Below, one piece after another: positions 8,977 to 17,567 of a stretch of 64,000 bases of DNA. Source of the stretch: Fimenecus sp900545625 (GTDB lineage Bacteria; Bacillota; Clostridia; Oscillospirales; Acutalibacteraceae); assembly GCA_963931525.1 (NCBI GenBank), contig OZ007023.1:1054001-1118000 (forward strand), in the 5' to 3' direction. The number at the start of each line of letters is the position of its first letter. Positions within the stretch are counted from its first letter, which is position 1. The notes below the pieces were generated by a model. The model did no database searches. It saw only the letters and a list, made by a program, of their open reading frames with translations, and was not told the origin of the DNA. Both the position numbers and the translations under genes were made by a program.

Positions 8977-9420
8977 ATGAAGATCGCGATTGGCTGTGAC
9001 CATGTGGGCTGGGAGCTCAAGGACTGCATTGTCGAGCATTTGAAAAAACACGGGCACACCGTACAGGACTTCGGTACAAACAGCGGCGAGCGCACGGACT
9101 ACCCCGTCTACGGCAAGGCGGTCGCCGAAGCGGTGGCGAGCGGCGTGTGTGAAAAGGGCATCGTCCTTTGCGGCACGGGCGTTGGGATTTCCATTGCCGC
9201 TAACAAGGTGCGCGGGGTGCGCGCTGTGGTCTGCTCGGAGCCGTATTCCGCGCTGCTCTCGCGCCGTCACAACGACACGAATGTTTTGGCGCTGGGCGCG
9301 CGCGTAGTCGGGCGCGCTTTGGCGCTGATGATCGTGGACGCGTGGCTTATGGGCGAATATGAAGGCGGCAGGCACGCAAAACGTGTGGAAATGCTTGCAG
9401 AGCTGGATGATATGCGCTGA
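8977..9420 (+). CDS. rpiB: Ribose/allose-6-phosphate isomerase (RpiB family)
   Basis: 147 residues, the usual RpiB length. The N-terminal IAIGCDHVGWELKD and the catalytic-cysteine loop VLCGTGVGISIAANKVRGVRA are diagnostic of the LacAB/RpiB fold. In the als operon it would isomerise D-allose-6-phosphate to D-allulose-6-phosphate, between AlsK and AlsE; ribose-5-phosphate isomerisation is the ancestral activity and may be retained. The ATG at 8977 follows AAGGGGG. It is the last gene before a strong terminator. Confidence 0.9.
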   Translation: MKIAIGCDHVGWELKDCIVEHLKKHGHTVQDFGTNSGERTDYPVYGKAVAEAVASGVCEKGIVLCGTGVGISIAANKVRGVRAVVCSEPYSALLSRRHNDTNVLALGARVVGRALALMIVDAWLMGEYEGGRHAKRVEMLAELDDMR

Positions 9421-9439
9421 ATACAAGACGTGCAAATAC

Positions 9440-9477
9440 AAAAAGCGGCTTTGTTTTCGAACAAAGCCGCTTTTTTG
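9440..9477 (+). terminator. terminator of the als operon
   Basis: A perfect 16-bp stem (9440-9455 with 9460-9475), TTCG loop and a run of T residues directly after rpiB. Confidence 0.92.
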
Positions 9478-9506
9478 TTAAAATGTTGTCAAAATCAGTC
9501 TGAATG

Positions 9507-9536
9507 TTGACAACCGCATGTTTTTTATGGTAGACT
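9507..9536 (+). promoter_or_regulatory. promoter of the acyl-ligase/PlsC fusion gene
   Basis: TTGACA (9507-9512) and TAGACT (9531-9536) with an 18-base spacer, 60 bases before the fusion gene. Confidence 0.65.
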
Positions 9537-9596
9537 GCAATCGGTTCTGCTGTACAGAGATACAGCGGGGGAATAGGGTTTCGGAGGTGCGAAAAG

Positions 9597-12179
9597 ATGA
9601 ATATTTATGATGCCGTGTACCAGGTCAATTGTTCTCACCCTGAAAAACGTGCCATGTCCATCGCTTTGGAAAACGGCGAAAACCGTGTCTATACCTACGG
9701 CGAGGTGTTTCAAAAAACCGAGCTGTATGCCGGACGGCTGGCTTCCTTTGGCGTGCGCGCGGGCGACCGTGTGGCGTTCGTCTGCGAATCAAGCCCTGAG
9801 TGGACGATCGCATTTCTTGCTGTATGCAGGCTTCGATGCACAGCGGTGCTGCTTGACGCGTCTTTCGGCGGCGAAGAACTTGCGGATTTCCTTCAATTTT
9901 CCGATGTGCGCGCCGCTTTTGTCTCGGAAAAAGCGCGGCAAAAACTGTCGATGCATACGTTTTTGTTCCCTGTATTTCATGTGCTCGACGGCGCCGTTTC
10001 CCCGGGTTCCTCTGCATGTGTGCCGGATTCCATGCCGCAAACGCCCGATCCGGATGAAGAAGTTGCGTGCATCCTCTTTTCTTCAGGGACTACGCGCAAG
10101 GCGGCGGGCATTCTGCATACGCATGACGCGCTCATCGAAACCACGCGTATGACGCTCGAAGTGCAGGGGCTCAAATCCGATGACCGCTATCTCGGCATTT
10201 TGCCGAATTCCCATATTTACGGTCTTGTCTGTTTGGTGCTCGGCCCGGCGCTTTCCGGCGCGGCGGTGCATTATATCGAGTCTGTCAGCGCCGAAGCGGT
10301 GCTCGGGGCATTTCAGTCGTATCACCCCACTGTCCTGCCCGCTGTGCCGAAGGTCTATGAGCTGTTCATGACGCAGATCCTGCGCCGGATCAATGCGAAC
10401 CCTGCAACCAAGCTGCTTTTTAAGACGTTTTTCCCTCTTTGCCTGAAAAAACGACGCAAAAACGGAAGCCTTCTGGGCAAGCGGCTGTTCAAAAGCATCC
10501 ACGAAGGCTTCGGCGGCAGCCTGCAATACTTATGCTCGGCGGGCGCGCCGCTCTCCAAAGAGGTCGCGGACTTCTATTACGGAACAGGCTTTGACATCCT
10601 CATTACCTACGGTGCGACTGAGACGAATATTCCCACCGTCGGCAACATACCCGGCTGTATCCGTACAGACTCCTGCGGCAAGCCCTATCCTGCGGTCACG
10701 CTCAAACGCAGTGAATCCGGCGAGCTTTTGGTGAAGTCCCCTTACCGCATGAAGGGGTATTTCCGAGACGAAGCGGCAACGCGCGCGGCGTTCACGGATG
10801 ACGGCTACTTCAAAACCGGGGACCTTTGCGAGATCGACGAGGCGGGCTTTGTGCGCGTCACGGGGCGCAGCAAGGAAAACATCGTCCTGCCCTCCGGCAA
10901 AAAGGTCACGCCCGATGATCTGGAGGAGAAATACGCCGCGCTCGAGGGCGTTTCGGAATTTGTGATCTGCGGCGTCCCGCGGGAAAGCGCGGACGGCGAC
11001 GAGATCCATGCCTTTTTGGTGCTTGAAGACGATACGCCCGAAACACGCGAAGCCGTTGCGGCACAGGTGCGCGCACGGGGTGCGGACGTGCACCGCAATA
11101 TGCGCGTTACAAAGCTGCATTTCGTGCGCGAGATCCCGCGCACGTCTCTGCAAAAGCCGAAGCGTTATCTTTTGCAGCAGCAGGCGCTGAAAGAGCGCCA
11201 AGCCGACATGCTTTTGCCCGAAGCCACCGTTCCCGAAGCGGTATCGGACGTTGCGCTTTTTGTGCGGAACGCCGTAGCGCGCGTCGCGAATGTCGAACCC
11301 GAATCCGTGCTGCCCACAACCCGTATTTTTGAAGAGCTGTCTGTTGATTCGCTGAGCTCGATCGATCTGGCGCTGACGATCGAGGAACACTACCATGTCA
11401 ATTTGGAAAACCGTTTTACGGCAAGCATGACCGTTGCCGATCTCGTTGCGGCGCTGGAGGATCCTGCTGCCGCACCGGGTGCTGCTGAAGAAACGGGAAC
11501 GGCCTATCCCAAGGAAAAAACGGTCGGCGATTATCTTGTTTATGCTTTCTTCCGCAATCTTGCGCGCACATGCTACCGCATGCGTTTCCACGGTGTGGAA
11601 AATGTCCCGCAAAGCGGCGGGTTCATCCTTTGCGCCAATCATGTCGCCAAACTCGATTACCTTTATATTTCCGCCGCGTTCCCGAAAGATCGGTTTATGC
11701 GCCTATGCTGTATGGCAAAAAAAGAGCTGTTCCGCAAAGATCCGTTCAGCAAAAAGCTGATCCGCATTGCGGGCATGGTGCCCGTGGATCGCAGCGGCGT
11801 CAATATGAAAACCATGGCGGCGCTTAAGGAAAAGCTGCAGGCGGGCTGGGGTGTCGTCATCCACCCCGAGGGCACGCGAAGCGAGGACGGTATTTTCCGC
11901 GATATGAAGAACGGCGCCTCGGTGCTCGCCGTCGACGTAGGGGTGCCGATCGTACCCGTTTATGTCAGCGGCGCGTATGCTATATTTCCGAAAGGTGCGA
12001 AATGGTTCCGCGTGTTCGACTGGCGGCATATGCGCAAGTTCCCGCTGGATGTCTATTTCGGCGCGCCCATTGCAAGCAAGGAGAAGGATGTGCAGACGCT
12101 GACCGCTGAGGTGCGCGATGCGATCCTTAGCCTTCAAGAGCGTGCGCGTGGAGAAGTGCAGCCCGACAAAAAGGCATGA
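9597..12179 (+). CDS. Acyl-adenylating ligase / acyl carrier domain / PlsC acyltransferase fusion
   Basis: 860 residues with three domains in order. Residues about 5-540 are an AMP-dependent acyl ligase (ILFSSGTTRKAAGI P-loop near 160, YGATETN near 339, TGDLCEID, KKVTPDD). Residues about 550-630 are an acyl carrier domain with the phosphopantetheine serine of SVDSLSSIDLAL at S585. Residues about 645-850 are a 1-acyl-glycerol-3-phosphate acyltransferase with NHVAKLDY (HX4D, near 681) and EGTRSEDG (near 758). The likely role is to activate free fatty acids, load them on the built-in carrier and transfer them to a lysophospholipid or glycerolipid. The order is reversed relative to E. coli Aas (acyltransferase first), and Aas has no internal carrier domain. 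No signal peptide is seen. Substrate is unknown. Confidence 0.82.
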   Translation: MNIYDAVYQVNCSHPEKRAMSIALENGENRVYTYGEVFQKTELYAGRLASFGVRAGDRVAFVCESSPEWTIAFLAVCRLRCTAVLLDASFGGEELADFLQFSDVRAAFVSEKARQKLSMHTFLFPVFHVLDGAVSPGSSACVPDSMPQTPDPDEEVACILFSSGTTRKAAGILHTHDALIETTRMTLEVQGLKSDDRYLGILPNSHIYGLVCLVLGPALSGAAVHYIESVSAEAVLGAFQSYHPTVLPAVPKVYELFMTQILRRINANPATKLLFKTFFPLCLKKRRKNGSLLGKRLFKSIHEGFGGSLQYLCSAGAPLSKEVADFYYGTGFDILITYGATETNIPTVGNIPGCIRTDSCGKPYPAVTLKRSESGELLVKSPYRMKGYFRDEAATRAAFTDDGYFKTGDLCEIDEAGFVRVTGRSKENIVLPSGKKVTPDDLEEKYAALEGVSEFVICGVPRESADGDEIHAFLVLEDDTPETREAVAAQVRARGADVHRNMRVTKLHFVREIPRTSLQKPKRYLLQQQALKERQADMLLPEATVPEAVSDVALFVRNAVARVANVEPESVLPTTRIFEELSVDSLSSIDLALTIEEHYHVNLENRFTASMTVADLVAALEDPAAAPGAAEETGTAYPKEKTVGDYLVYAFFRNLARTCYRMRFHGVENVPQSGGFILCANHVAKLDYLYISAAFPKDRFMRLCCMAKKELFRKDPFSKKLIRIAGMVPVDRSGVNMKTMAALKEKLQAGWGVVIHPEGTRSEDGIFRDMKNGASVLAVDVGVPIVPVYVSGAYAIFPKGAKWFRVFDWRHMRKFPLDVYFGAPIASKEKDVQTLTAEVRDAILSLQERARGEVQPDKKA

Positions 12180-12182
12180 AAA

Positions 12183-12464
12183 AACGCCCGTCGCTTGACG
12201 GGCGTTCGAGCTTGTCAAAAAAGTGCCTTTTGCTCCCCTTGTCAGGGGTGATTCCCCGCAGTGCGGGGAAATGTCGCGAAGCGACAAAGGGGACGGCCGC
12301 CGCCAGCGGCTGTCGAGCGAAGCGAGACTGAGGGGTAGTCAAAACCTTGGTATTGTAAGGCTTCTCTCCCTCCGTCACGCGCTTTGCGCGCGCCACCTCC
12401 CTCGTCAGAGGGAGGAAAAAGACTTCTTTGAAAGACTGAAACGCCCGTCTTTTGACGGGCGTTC
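12183..12464. repeat. MITE-like intergenic repeat, copy 1 (long form) with flanking hairpins
   Basis: This fills the gap between the fusion gene and rpmB. The core (about 12208-12439) starts with a CTCCCCTTGTCAGGGG arm, contains GTCGAGCGAAGCGAGACTGA, and ends with CACCTCCCTCGTCAGAGGG. The two outer arms are imperfect inverted repeats of about 40 bases. It is flanked on each side by nearly the same 25-base hairpin (12183-12207 and 12440-12464; arms CGCCCGTC/GACGGGCG). No gene is supported inside. Related copies lie at about 21587, 42807 and 53697. Confidence 0.8.
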
Positions 12465-12481
12465 ATCATTGCAATACACAA

Positions 12482-12670
12482 TCAAACCGCGCGGGTTACC
12501 TTGCCGGAGCGCAGGCAGCGCGTGCAGGCGTAGACCCGTTTAGGAGAGCCGTTTACGATTGCTTTTACTTTTTTGACATTGGGTTTCCAGGTTCTGTTGG
12601 AACGTCTGTGTGAGTGCGAAACCTTGATGCCGAACGCGACGCTTTTGCCGCAGAATTCACATTTCGCCAT
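12482..12670 (-). CDS. rpmB: 50S ribosomal protein L28
   Basis: 62 residues, the normal L28 length: MAKCEFCGKSVAFGIKVSHS at the start, then HRRSNRTWKPNVKKV and a C-terminal CTRCLRSGKV. The two CXXC pairs (CEFC and CTRC) mark the zinc-binding form. The ATG at 12670 follows GGGAGGTG; a longer reading to 12796 has no support. It is transcribed alone, toward the repeat element. Confidence 0.95.
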   Translation of the reverse strand: MAKCEFCGKSVAFGIKVSHSHRRSNRTWKPNVKKVKAIVNGSPKRVYACTRCLRSGKVTRAV

Positions 12671-12817
12671 TTCAAAGGCACCTCCCTTTTCTCGTTTAAG
12701 CAAAGAAAATAATAGCAGAAATACATAGGAAATGTCAAGTGTTTTTTTCAAAAGACGCAAAAAAGCCGAAGCGGGCGGTAAAACCGCGTGCCGCATCGAG
12801 ATTTCGGAAAAAAAGGG

Positions 12818-12868
12818 TTGCTTTTTTTAATAGAATGGTATATAATGCAAGAAACGAACATTTGTGCG
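12818..12868 (+). promoter_or_regulatory. recA promoter with candidate LexA (SOS) box
   Basis: TTGCTT (12818-12823), a 17-base spacer and TATAAT (12841-12846) precede recA. Just downstream, CGAACATTTGTGCG (12855-12868) resembles the Gram-positive SOS box consensus CGAACRNRYGTTYC, with three mismatches, placed where LexA would block transcription start. The promoter is clear; the operator is likely but inexact. Confidence 0.65.
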
Positions 12869-12886
12869 ATTTGGAGGATCGATCCT

Positions 12887-13996
12887 ATGGCGGAAAAGAA
12901 TAAGGCGTTGGAAACAGCGCTTGTGCAAATCGAAAAGAAATACGGCGCAGGCGCAGTCATGCGTTTGGGGGAATCGCGCGCGCTGCAGATCGAAGCGATC
13001 TCCACAGGCTCGCTTTCTTTGGATATCGCCACAGGGATCGGGGGCTTGCCGCGCGGCAGGATCGTGGAAATTTACGGGCCTGAATCCTCCGGTAAAACCA
13101 CGCTTGCGCTGCATGTGGTCGCCGAAGCGCAAAAACAGGGGGGTGAAGCGGCGTTCGTGGATGCCGAGCATGCGCTCGACCCCGTCTATGCCGCGAACCT
13201 CGGCGTGGATGTGGACTCGCTTTTGGTCGCCCAGCCCGACAACGGCGAGCAGGCGCTTGAAATTACCGAGGCGCTCGCGCGTTCGGGCGCCTTGGATGTT
13301 ATCGTTGTGGACTCTGTCGCGGCGCTTGTGCCGCGCGCCGAGATCGACGGTGACATGGGCGACAGCCACGTGGGACTGCATGCGAGACTTATGTCGCAGG
13401 CGCTGCGCAAGCTCACGGGTGTCATTGCGAAATCCAACACCGTTGTTATTTTTATCAACCAGCTTCGTGAAAAGGTCGGCGTGGTCTACGGCAACCCGGA
13501 GGTAACGACGGGCGGCCGCGCGTTGAAATTCTATGCCACCATGCGCATCGACGTGCGCCGCGTAGAGGGGCTCAAGGGCGCGGGCGGCGAATTTGTCGGC
13601 TCGCGTACCAAGGTCAAGATCGTCAAAAACAAGGTCGCGCCGCCGTTCAAGACGGCAGAATTCGACATCATGTACGGCCAGGGCATTTCCCGTGTGGGCG
13701 AAGTGCTTGACGCGGCGGTGGAACTTGGGATCGTCAAAAAGAGCGGTGCGTGGTTCTCCTACGGCGGCGAACGGCTCGGGCAGGGGCGCGACAATGTAAA
13801 GAACCTGCTTTCCCGCGACGAAAAGCTGTGCGGTGAGATCGAAAAGCAGGTGCGCGAGCAGATGGCGAATGCCGCGCAGAAGACCGAACAAGCGGCAAAA
13901 GACCCGGCGGACGAACCCGTCGCCTATAAGCCTGTGGCAACCACCAAAGCCGCCGCGCGCGCCAAGATCGACGTGGCGGTCGAGGACGACGAATGA
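12887..13996 (+). CDS. recA: Recombinase RecA
   Basis: 369 residues. DNA strand-exchange ATPase and LexA co-protease. Starts MAEKNKALETALVQIEKKYG; Walker A is GPESSGKTT (about 65-73), followed by AFVDAEHALDP, the VVDSVAALVPRAEIDGDMGD segment and FINQLREKVGV (L2 neighbourhood). The C-terminus is a lysine/alanine/acid-rich tail. GGAGG at 12873-12877 fixes the ATG at 12887 over an upstream ATG. The stop overlaps recX by four bases. Regulation is probably by LexA (see the promoter entry). Confidence 0.97.
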   Translation: MAEKNKALETALVQIEKKYGAGAVMRLGESRALQIEAISTGSLSLDIATGIGGLPRGRIVEIYGPESSGKTTLALHVVAEAQKQGGEAAFVDAEHALDPVYAANLGVDVDSLLVAQPDNGEQALEITEALARSGALDVIVVDSVAALVPRAEIDGDMGDSHVGLHARLMSQALRKLTGVIAKSNTVVIFINQLREKVGVVYGNPEVTTGGRALKFYATMRIDVRRVEGLKGAGGEFVGSRTKVKIVKNKVAPPFKTAEFDIMYGQGISRVGEVLDAAVELGIVKKSGAWFSYGGERLGQGRDNVKNLLSRDEKLCGEIEKQVREQMANAAQKTEQAAKDPADEPVAYKPVATTKAAARAKIDVAVEDDE

Positions 13997-14619
13997 AATT
14001 AAGCGCAAAGCCCGGCAAAGGGGATAAGATCCATATTTTTGTGGATGACGAATACCGCCTGACGGTGGACAGCCGCTTCTGGTATTCCGAACGCTGGCAC
14101 AACCAAACACAGATCGACAGCGGGGAGCTTGCCGCCTTGGAAGAGGCGGTCGGCTCCCGCCGTGCGTTCAACAGCGCCGAGGATTATCTTTCGCGCCGCG
14201 ACCACAGCGAAAAGGAGCTTTACGAAAAGCTCTGCCGCAAATACCCGCCCGCAGCGGCCGAGGCCGCAATCGAGAAAGCAAAGGATTTAGGGCTGCTGGA
14301 TGACGAACGCTTCGCTGCAAACTATGCAACGGAGTTGTATGAAAAAAAACATTTTGCCTCCCGGCGCATCCTTTTGGAGCTGCGGCGCAAGGGCATAGAC
14401 CGTGAAATTGCGGAAAATGCGGTGGGAGGGCTTGACAAAGTCGGCGAAACCCGTATTATAGAACTGTTGCGCGGCAAATACCGTGCCGCCTTTTCGGATG
14501 AAAAGAGCAGGCGGCGCGCCGTAAACGGGCTTTTACGTATGGGCTATGCGTACACGGAGATTCGTGCCGCGCTGGAAACATTGGAACAGGAATTCGAGGA
14601 GCTGGATACAGATGGCTGA
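13993..14619 (+). CDS. recX: Regulatory protein RecX
   Basis: 208 residues. RecX binds RecA filaments and limits their activity. The three-helix repeats are visible: SAEDYLSRRDHSEKELYEKL, then LGLLDDERFAANYATELYEKK (in parts) and LRRKGIDREIAENAV. The position directly after recA with an ATGA overlap is typical. The N-terminal 60 residues form the usual variable beta-rich part. Confidence 0.9.
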   Translation: MKLSAKPGKGDKIHIFVDDEYRLTVDSRFWYSERWHNQTQIDSGELAALEEAVGSRRAFNSAEDYLSRRDHSEKELYEKLCRKYPPAAAEAAIEKAKDLGLLDDERFAANYATELYEKKHFASRRILLELRRKGIDREIAENAVGGLDKVGETRIIELLRGKYRAAFSDEKSRRRAVNGLLRMGYAYTEIRAALETLEQEFEELDTDG

Positions 14620-15937
14620 AAAAATCGGGATGATCTCGCTTGGCTGCCCGAAAAATCAGGTGGATGCGGAGCTTATGCTCGCGCGCCTGTCACAAGGCGG
14701 TTTCGAGATCACCAACGAGGTGGACGGCGCCGACCTTGTCCTTGTCAATACCTGCGGCTTTATTGAAGAGGCAAAACAGGAAGCGATCGAGAATATACTG
14801 GATATGGCGGAGCTCAAAAAAGAAGGCGTTATCGGCAAGATCGTCGTGACGGGCTGCCTTGCGGAGCGTTACCGCGAGGAGATCCTTCACGAGATCCCCG
14901 AAGCGGACGCCGTTGCGGGTTTGGGCTCAAACGCCGACATCTGCGACATCTGCCGACGCGTGCTCGACGGCGAAACCGTCGAACAGTTCGGCGAAAAAAC
15001 GGATCTGCCGCTTTCGGGCGAGCGCATGCTCACCACCCCGCCGTGGTTTGCCTATCTCAAAATCGCCGAGGGCTGCTCGAACCACTGCTCGTATTGTGCT
15101 ATCCCTGCCATCCGTGGGGAATTCCGCAGCCGTGCGCCTGAGGACATTCTGAAAGAAGCGAAGGAACTCGCCGATTCGGGCGTCAAAGAGCTGGTCGTCG
15201 TTGCACAGGATACCACCCGCTACGGTGAGGATCTGTACGGCAAGCCCGCGCTTGCCGCTCTTTTAAAGGCATTGGACGCCGTGGAGGGTATCGAGTGGAT
15301 CCGTGTGCTGTACTGTTACCCCGACCGCATCACCGACGAATTGTTAGACGTCATGGCGAAAAGCGATAAGATCCTGCACTATATCGACCTTCCCTTACAG
15401 CATGCCGACGCAAACATTTTACGCGCCATGAACCGTAAGGGCGACAGCGAAAGTCTGCTGAATCTTATCGAAAACATCCGTAAGCACATGCCCGATGTCG
15501 TGCTGCGCACCACGCTCATCACGGGCTTTCCCGGTGAGGATGCGGCGGCGTTCGAGACGCTTTGTGCATTTGTAAAAGAAGCGCGTTTTGAACGGCTCGG
15601 CTGCTTTGCCTTTTCCGCTGAAGAGGGCACGCCCGCAGCCGAATTCCCCGACCAGGTAGACGAGGATGTCCGCCGCGAACGCGGGGAGACGATCATGGAT
15701 ATCCAAAGCCGTATTTTTGATGAAAAAAGCCGCGAATGCATCGGCAAGGTCTATAAGACCGTCGTGGAAGGCTATGACCCGTATACGGACAGTTATTTCG
15801 GCCGCACCTGGCGCGACGCTCCCGAAATCGACGGTGAGGCACATTTTACCTGCGGGTATGAGCTGCATGAGGGCGATATGGTCGAGATCGAGGTTTTCGA
15901 CGTGCGCGACTGTGATTTGATCGGAGAAGTTGTATGA
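14612..15937 (+). CDS. rimO: Ribosomal protein S12 methylthiotransferase RimO
   Basis: 441 residues. Radical-SAM enzyme that methylthiolates an aspartate of ribosomal protein S12. Order: N-terminal UPF0004 domain (ISLGCPKNQVDAE, NTCGFIEEAKQE), radical-SAM domain with the cluster motif CSNHCSYC (Cys155, 159, 162), and a C-terminal TRAM domain. DEEVD-like MiaB features are absent, and SLGCPKNQVD is characteristic of RimO. The ATG at 14612 overlaps the end of recX by eight bases; the stop overlaps pgsA by four bases, so recA-recX-rimO-pgsA appears to be one operon. Confidence 0.94.
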   Translation: MAEKIGMISLGCPKNQVDAELMLARLSQGGFEITNEVDGADLVLVNTCGFIEEAKQEAIENILDMAELKKEGVIGKIVVTGCLAERYREEILHEIPEADAVAGLGSNADICDICRRVLDGETVEQFGEKTDLPLSGERMLTTPPWFAYLKIAEGCSNHCSYCAIPAIRGEFRSRAPEDILKEAKELADSGVKELVVVAQDTTRYGEDLYGKPALAALLKALDAVEGIEWIRVLYCYPDRITDELLDVMAKSDKILHYIDLPLQHADANILRAMNRKGDSESLLNLIENIRKHMPDVVLRTTLITGFPGEDAAAFETLCAFVKEARFERLGCFAFSAEEGTPAAEFPDQVDEDVRRERGETIMDIQSRIFDEKSRECIGKVYKTVVEGYDPYTDSYFGRTWRDAPEIDGEAHFTCGYELHEGDMVEIEVFDVRDCDLIGEVV

Positions 15938-16527
15938 AATTAAACACGCCAAACAAGCTCACCATCGCGCGCATGCTCATGACGCCGCTTTTTCTTGCAC
16001 TGCTTTTGTGGGAGTCGCTCCCGCATCGGTTCCTGATCGCAACGATCGTTTACGCTATCGCCTCCGCTACGGACGCCATCGACGGCAAGCTGGCGCGCAA
16101 AAACGGGCAGATCACCAATTTCGGCAAGCTTTTGGATCCCATCGCCGATAAGGTGCTCACTACCTCTGCGTTGCTTGCATTTTTGCAGATGGGGCTTTGC
16201 AACATTTGGATCGTGATGATCGTTTTAACGCGCGAATTCACCATTGCCTCCATCCGCATGATTGCGGCGGCGGGCGGCGTTGTGATCCCCGCAAACTTTT
16301 GGGGCAAGCTGAAAACCGTCAGCCAAATGGTCTTTACCATCATCATTATGCTGCTCGGCGAGATCTACCAATATGTACCGCAGATCTATCCCGGCGTTAC
16401 GGTGCCGTATTGGCTCACGCTCGCGAATATCTCTAATTTCCTGTTGTGGATCACTGCGATCTTGACCGTGATCTCCGGCGTGATCTATATCAAGGACAGC
16501 AAAAGTGTGATCGATTACACCAAATGA
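15934..16527 (+). CDS. pgsA: CDP-diacylglycerol-glycerol-3-phosphate 3-phosphatidyltransferase
   Basis: 197 residues, integral membrane. Makes phosphatidylglycerol phosphate from CDP-diacylglycerol. Starts KLNTPNKLTIARMLMTPLF; the CDP-alcohol phosphotransferase signature is present as SATDAIDGKLARKNGQITNFG (in parts), with the DG-AR-G-D-D spacing conserved except that the last acidic residues read KLLDPIADK. Several hydrophobic segments follow. Coupled to rimO by ATGA. Confidence 0.92.
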   Translation: MKLNTPNKLTIARMLMTPLFLALLLWESLPHRFLIATIVYAIASATDAIDGKLARKNGQITNFGKLLDPIADKVLTTSALLAFLQMGLCNIWIVMIVLTREFTIASIRMIAAAGGVVIPANFWGKLKTVSQMVFTIIIMLLGEIYQYVPQIYPGVTVPYWLTLANISNFLLWITAILTVISGVIYIKDSKSVIDYTK

Positions 16528-16585
16528 CCGTTTAAAATCCGAAACGTGTTTTAGCAATTTGACAGGTGCACATTTTTGTGTTTTG

Positions 16586-16594
16586 TGTTATACT
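16586..16594 (+). promoter_or_regulatory. extended -10 promoter of the cysE T-box transcript
   Basis: TGTTATACT is an extended -10 (TGNTATACT). No good -35 lies at the usual distance; a TTGACA at 16559-16564 is 24 bases away, too far. It is placed correctly for a leader that starts near 16600. Confidence 0.45.
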
Positions 16595-16609
16595 GTATTT
16601 GACAGGATA

Positions 16610-16870
16610 TTTCAACTGCAAGGACGGAGAGAAGTAGCAAAGCCTTTTGCCCGCCCAGAGAGAAAGCGCCACGGGCTGCGAGCGCTTTTGCGGGACTCTT
16701 TGCGAAATGCACTCCCGAGCAGGCGGGGGGAAGAGAATGTATCCCCGCCCGTTTTGGCCGCGTTAAGGCAAAAGAGCCGTTCCCGAAAAGGGAGCGGGAA
16801 ACGAAGTGGAACCGCGATATTTGTCGCCTTCGTCGCGCCCGAAAGGGGCGGCGGAGGCTTGTTTTTTCGG
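16610..16870 (+). promoter_or_regulatory. T-box riboswitch, cysteine-specific, upstream of cysE
   Basis: A T-box leader. The conserved T-box core GTGGAACCGCG is at 16806-16816; its TGGA bulge would pair with a UCCA tRNA end, as on tRNA-Cys. A strong terminator follows (GCCTTCGTCGCGCCC at 16826-16840 pairing with GGGGCGGCGGAGGC to 16858, then a T-run). AGAGAAGTAG near the start fits the stem I base, and TGC at 16708-16710 in the loop GAAATGCACTC fits a cysteine specifier codon. When tRNA-Cys is uncharged the antiterminator forms and cysE, and probably cysS behind it, are transcribed. Confidence 0.9.
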
Positions 16871-16879
16871 AGGAAATCT

Positions 16880-17527
16880 ATGTTTGAAAGACTGAAGGAG
16901 GATATCGCCGCCGTCAAGGAACGCGACCCTGCGGCGACTTCCACCCTGCAAATTTTACTGCTGTATCCGGGGCTCAAGGCTGTTCGGATGCATCGCCGCG
17001 CAAACTGGTTGTGGCGGCATAATCACAAATTTTTGGCGCGGTGGCTCTCTCAGCGCGCCGTGCGTAAAACAGGCATCGAGATCCATCCCGCCGCCAAGAT
17101 CGGCAGGCGCTTTTTCATCGACCACGGTACGGGCGTCGTCATCGGTGAAACGGCGGAGATCGGCGATGATGTGACGCTGTATCAGGGTGTGACGCTCGGC
17201 GGCACGGGCAAGGACACAGGCAAGCGCCATCCGACCATCGGCAACGGCGTGATGATCGGCGCGGGTGCAAAGGTGTTAGGGCCTTTCCGCGTCGGCGACA
17301 ACTCAAACATCGCTGCGGGCGCGGTGGTGCTTGAGGAGATCCCGCCCGAAAGCACAGCGGTCGGCGTGCCCGCGCGTGTGGTCAAGCGTAACGGCGTGCG
17401 CGTGGACTGCCTCGATCAGGTGCATGTGCCCGACCCGGTTTCGCAGGAGCTTTGCCGCATGTCGGTGCGCATCCATACGCTCGAAAAGGAATTGGAAACC
17501 TGCCGCGAAAGCGGGCAAGCTAAATAA
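16880..17527 (+). CDS. cysE: Serine O-acetyltransferase
   Basis: 215 residues. Makes O-acetylserine from serine and acetyl-CoA, the first step to cysteine. N-terminal helical part, then left-handed beta-helix hexapeptide repeats: GIEIHPAAKIG, FFIDHGTGVVIGETAEIGDD, VTLYQGVTLGGTGKDTGKRHP (in parts), IGAGAKVLGP, and VGVPARVV at the end. The His of IDHGTG is the catalytic one. GGAGG fixes the ATG at 16880; readings that extend to 16559 would run through the T-box. First gene after the T-box. Confidence 0.94.
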   Translation: MFERLKEDIAAVKERDPAATSTLQILLLYPGLKAVRMHRRANWLWRHNHKFLARWLSQRAVRKTGIEIHPAAKIGRRFFIDHGTGVVIGETAEIGDDVTLYQGVTLGGTGKDTGKRHPTIGNGVMIGAGAKVLGPFRVGDNSNIAAGAVVLEEIPPESTAVGVPARVVKRNGVRVDCLDQVHVPDPVSQELCRMSVRIHTLEKELETCRESGQAK

Positions 17528-17567
17528 AAGCGATCCAGAACAAATTGGATCGTAAAGGAGAAAAATT

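Noticed and set aside
10530..11642. Minus-strand frame inside the acyl ligase fusion
   Set aside because: No recognisable motif; the plus strand has three well-defined domains.
12827..14110. Long minus-strand frame opposite recA
   Set aside because: High-GC third positions of recA keep the opposite frame open; recA itself is unmistakable.
16559..16564. TTGACA as -35 element of the T-box promoter
   Set aside because: It is 24 bases from the -10, too far for normal use; the extended -10 is a better explanation.
16559..16879. N-terminal extension of cysE through the leader
   Set aside because: The region is the T-box; the GGAGG before 16880 and family length fix the start there.
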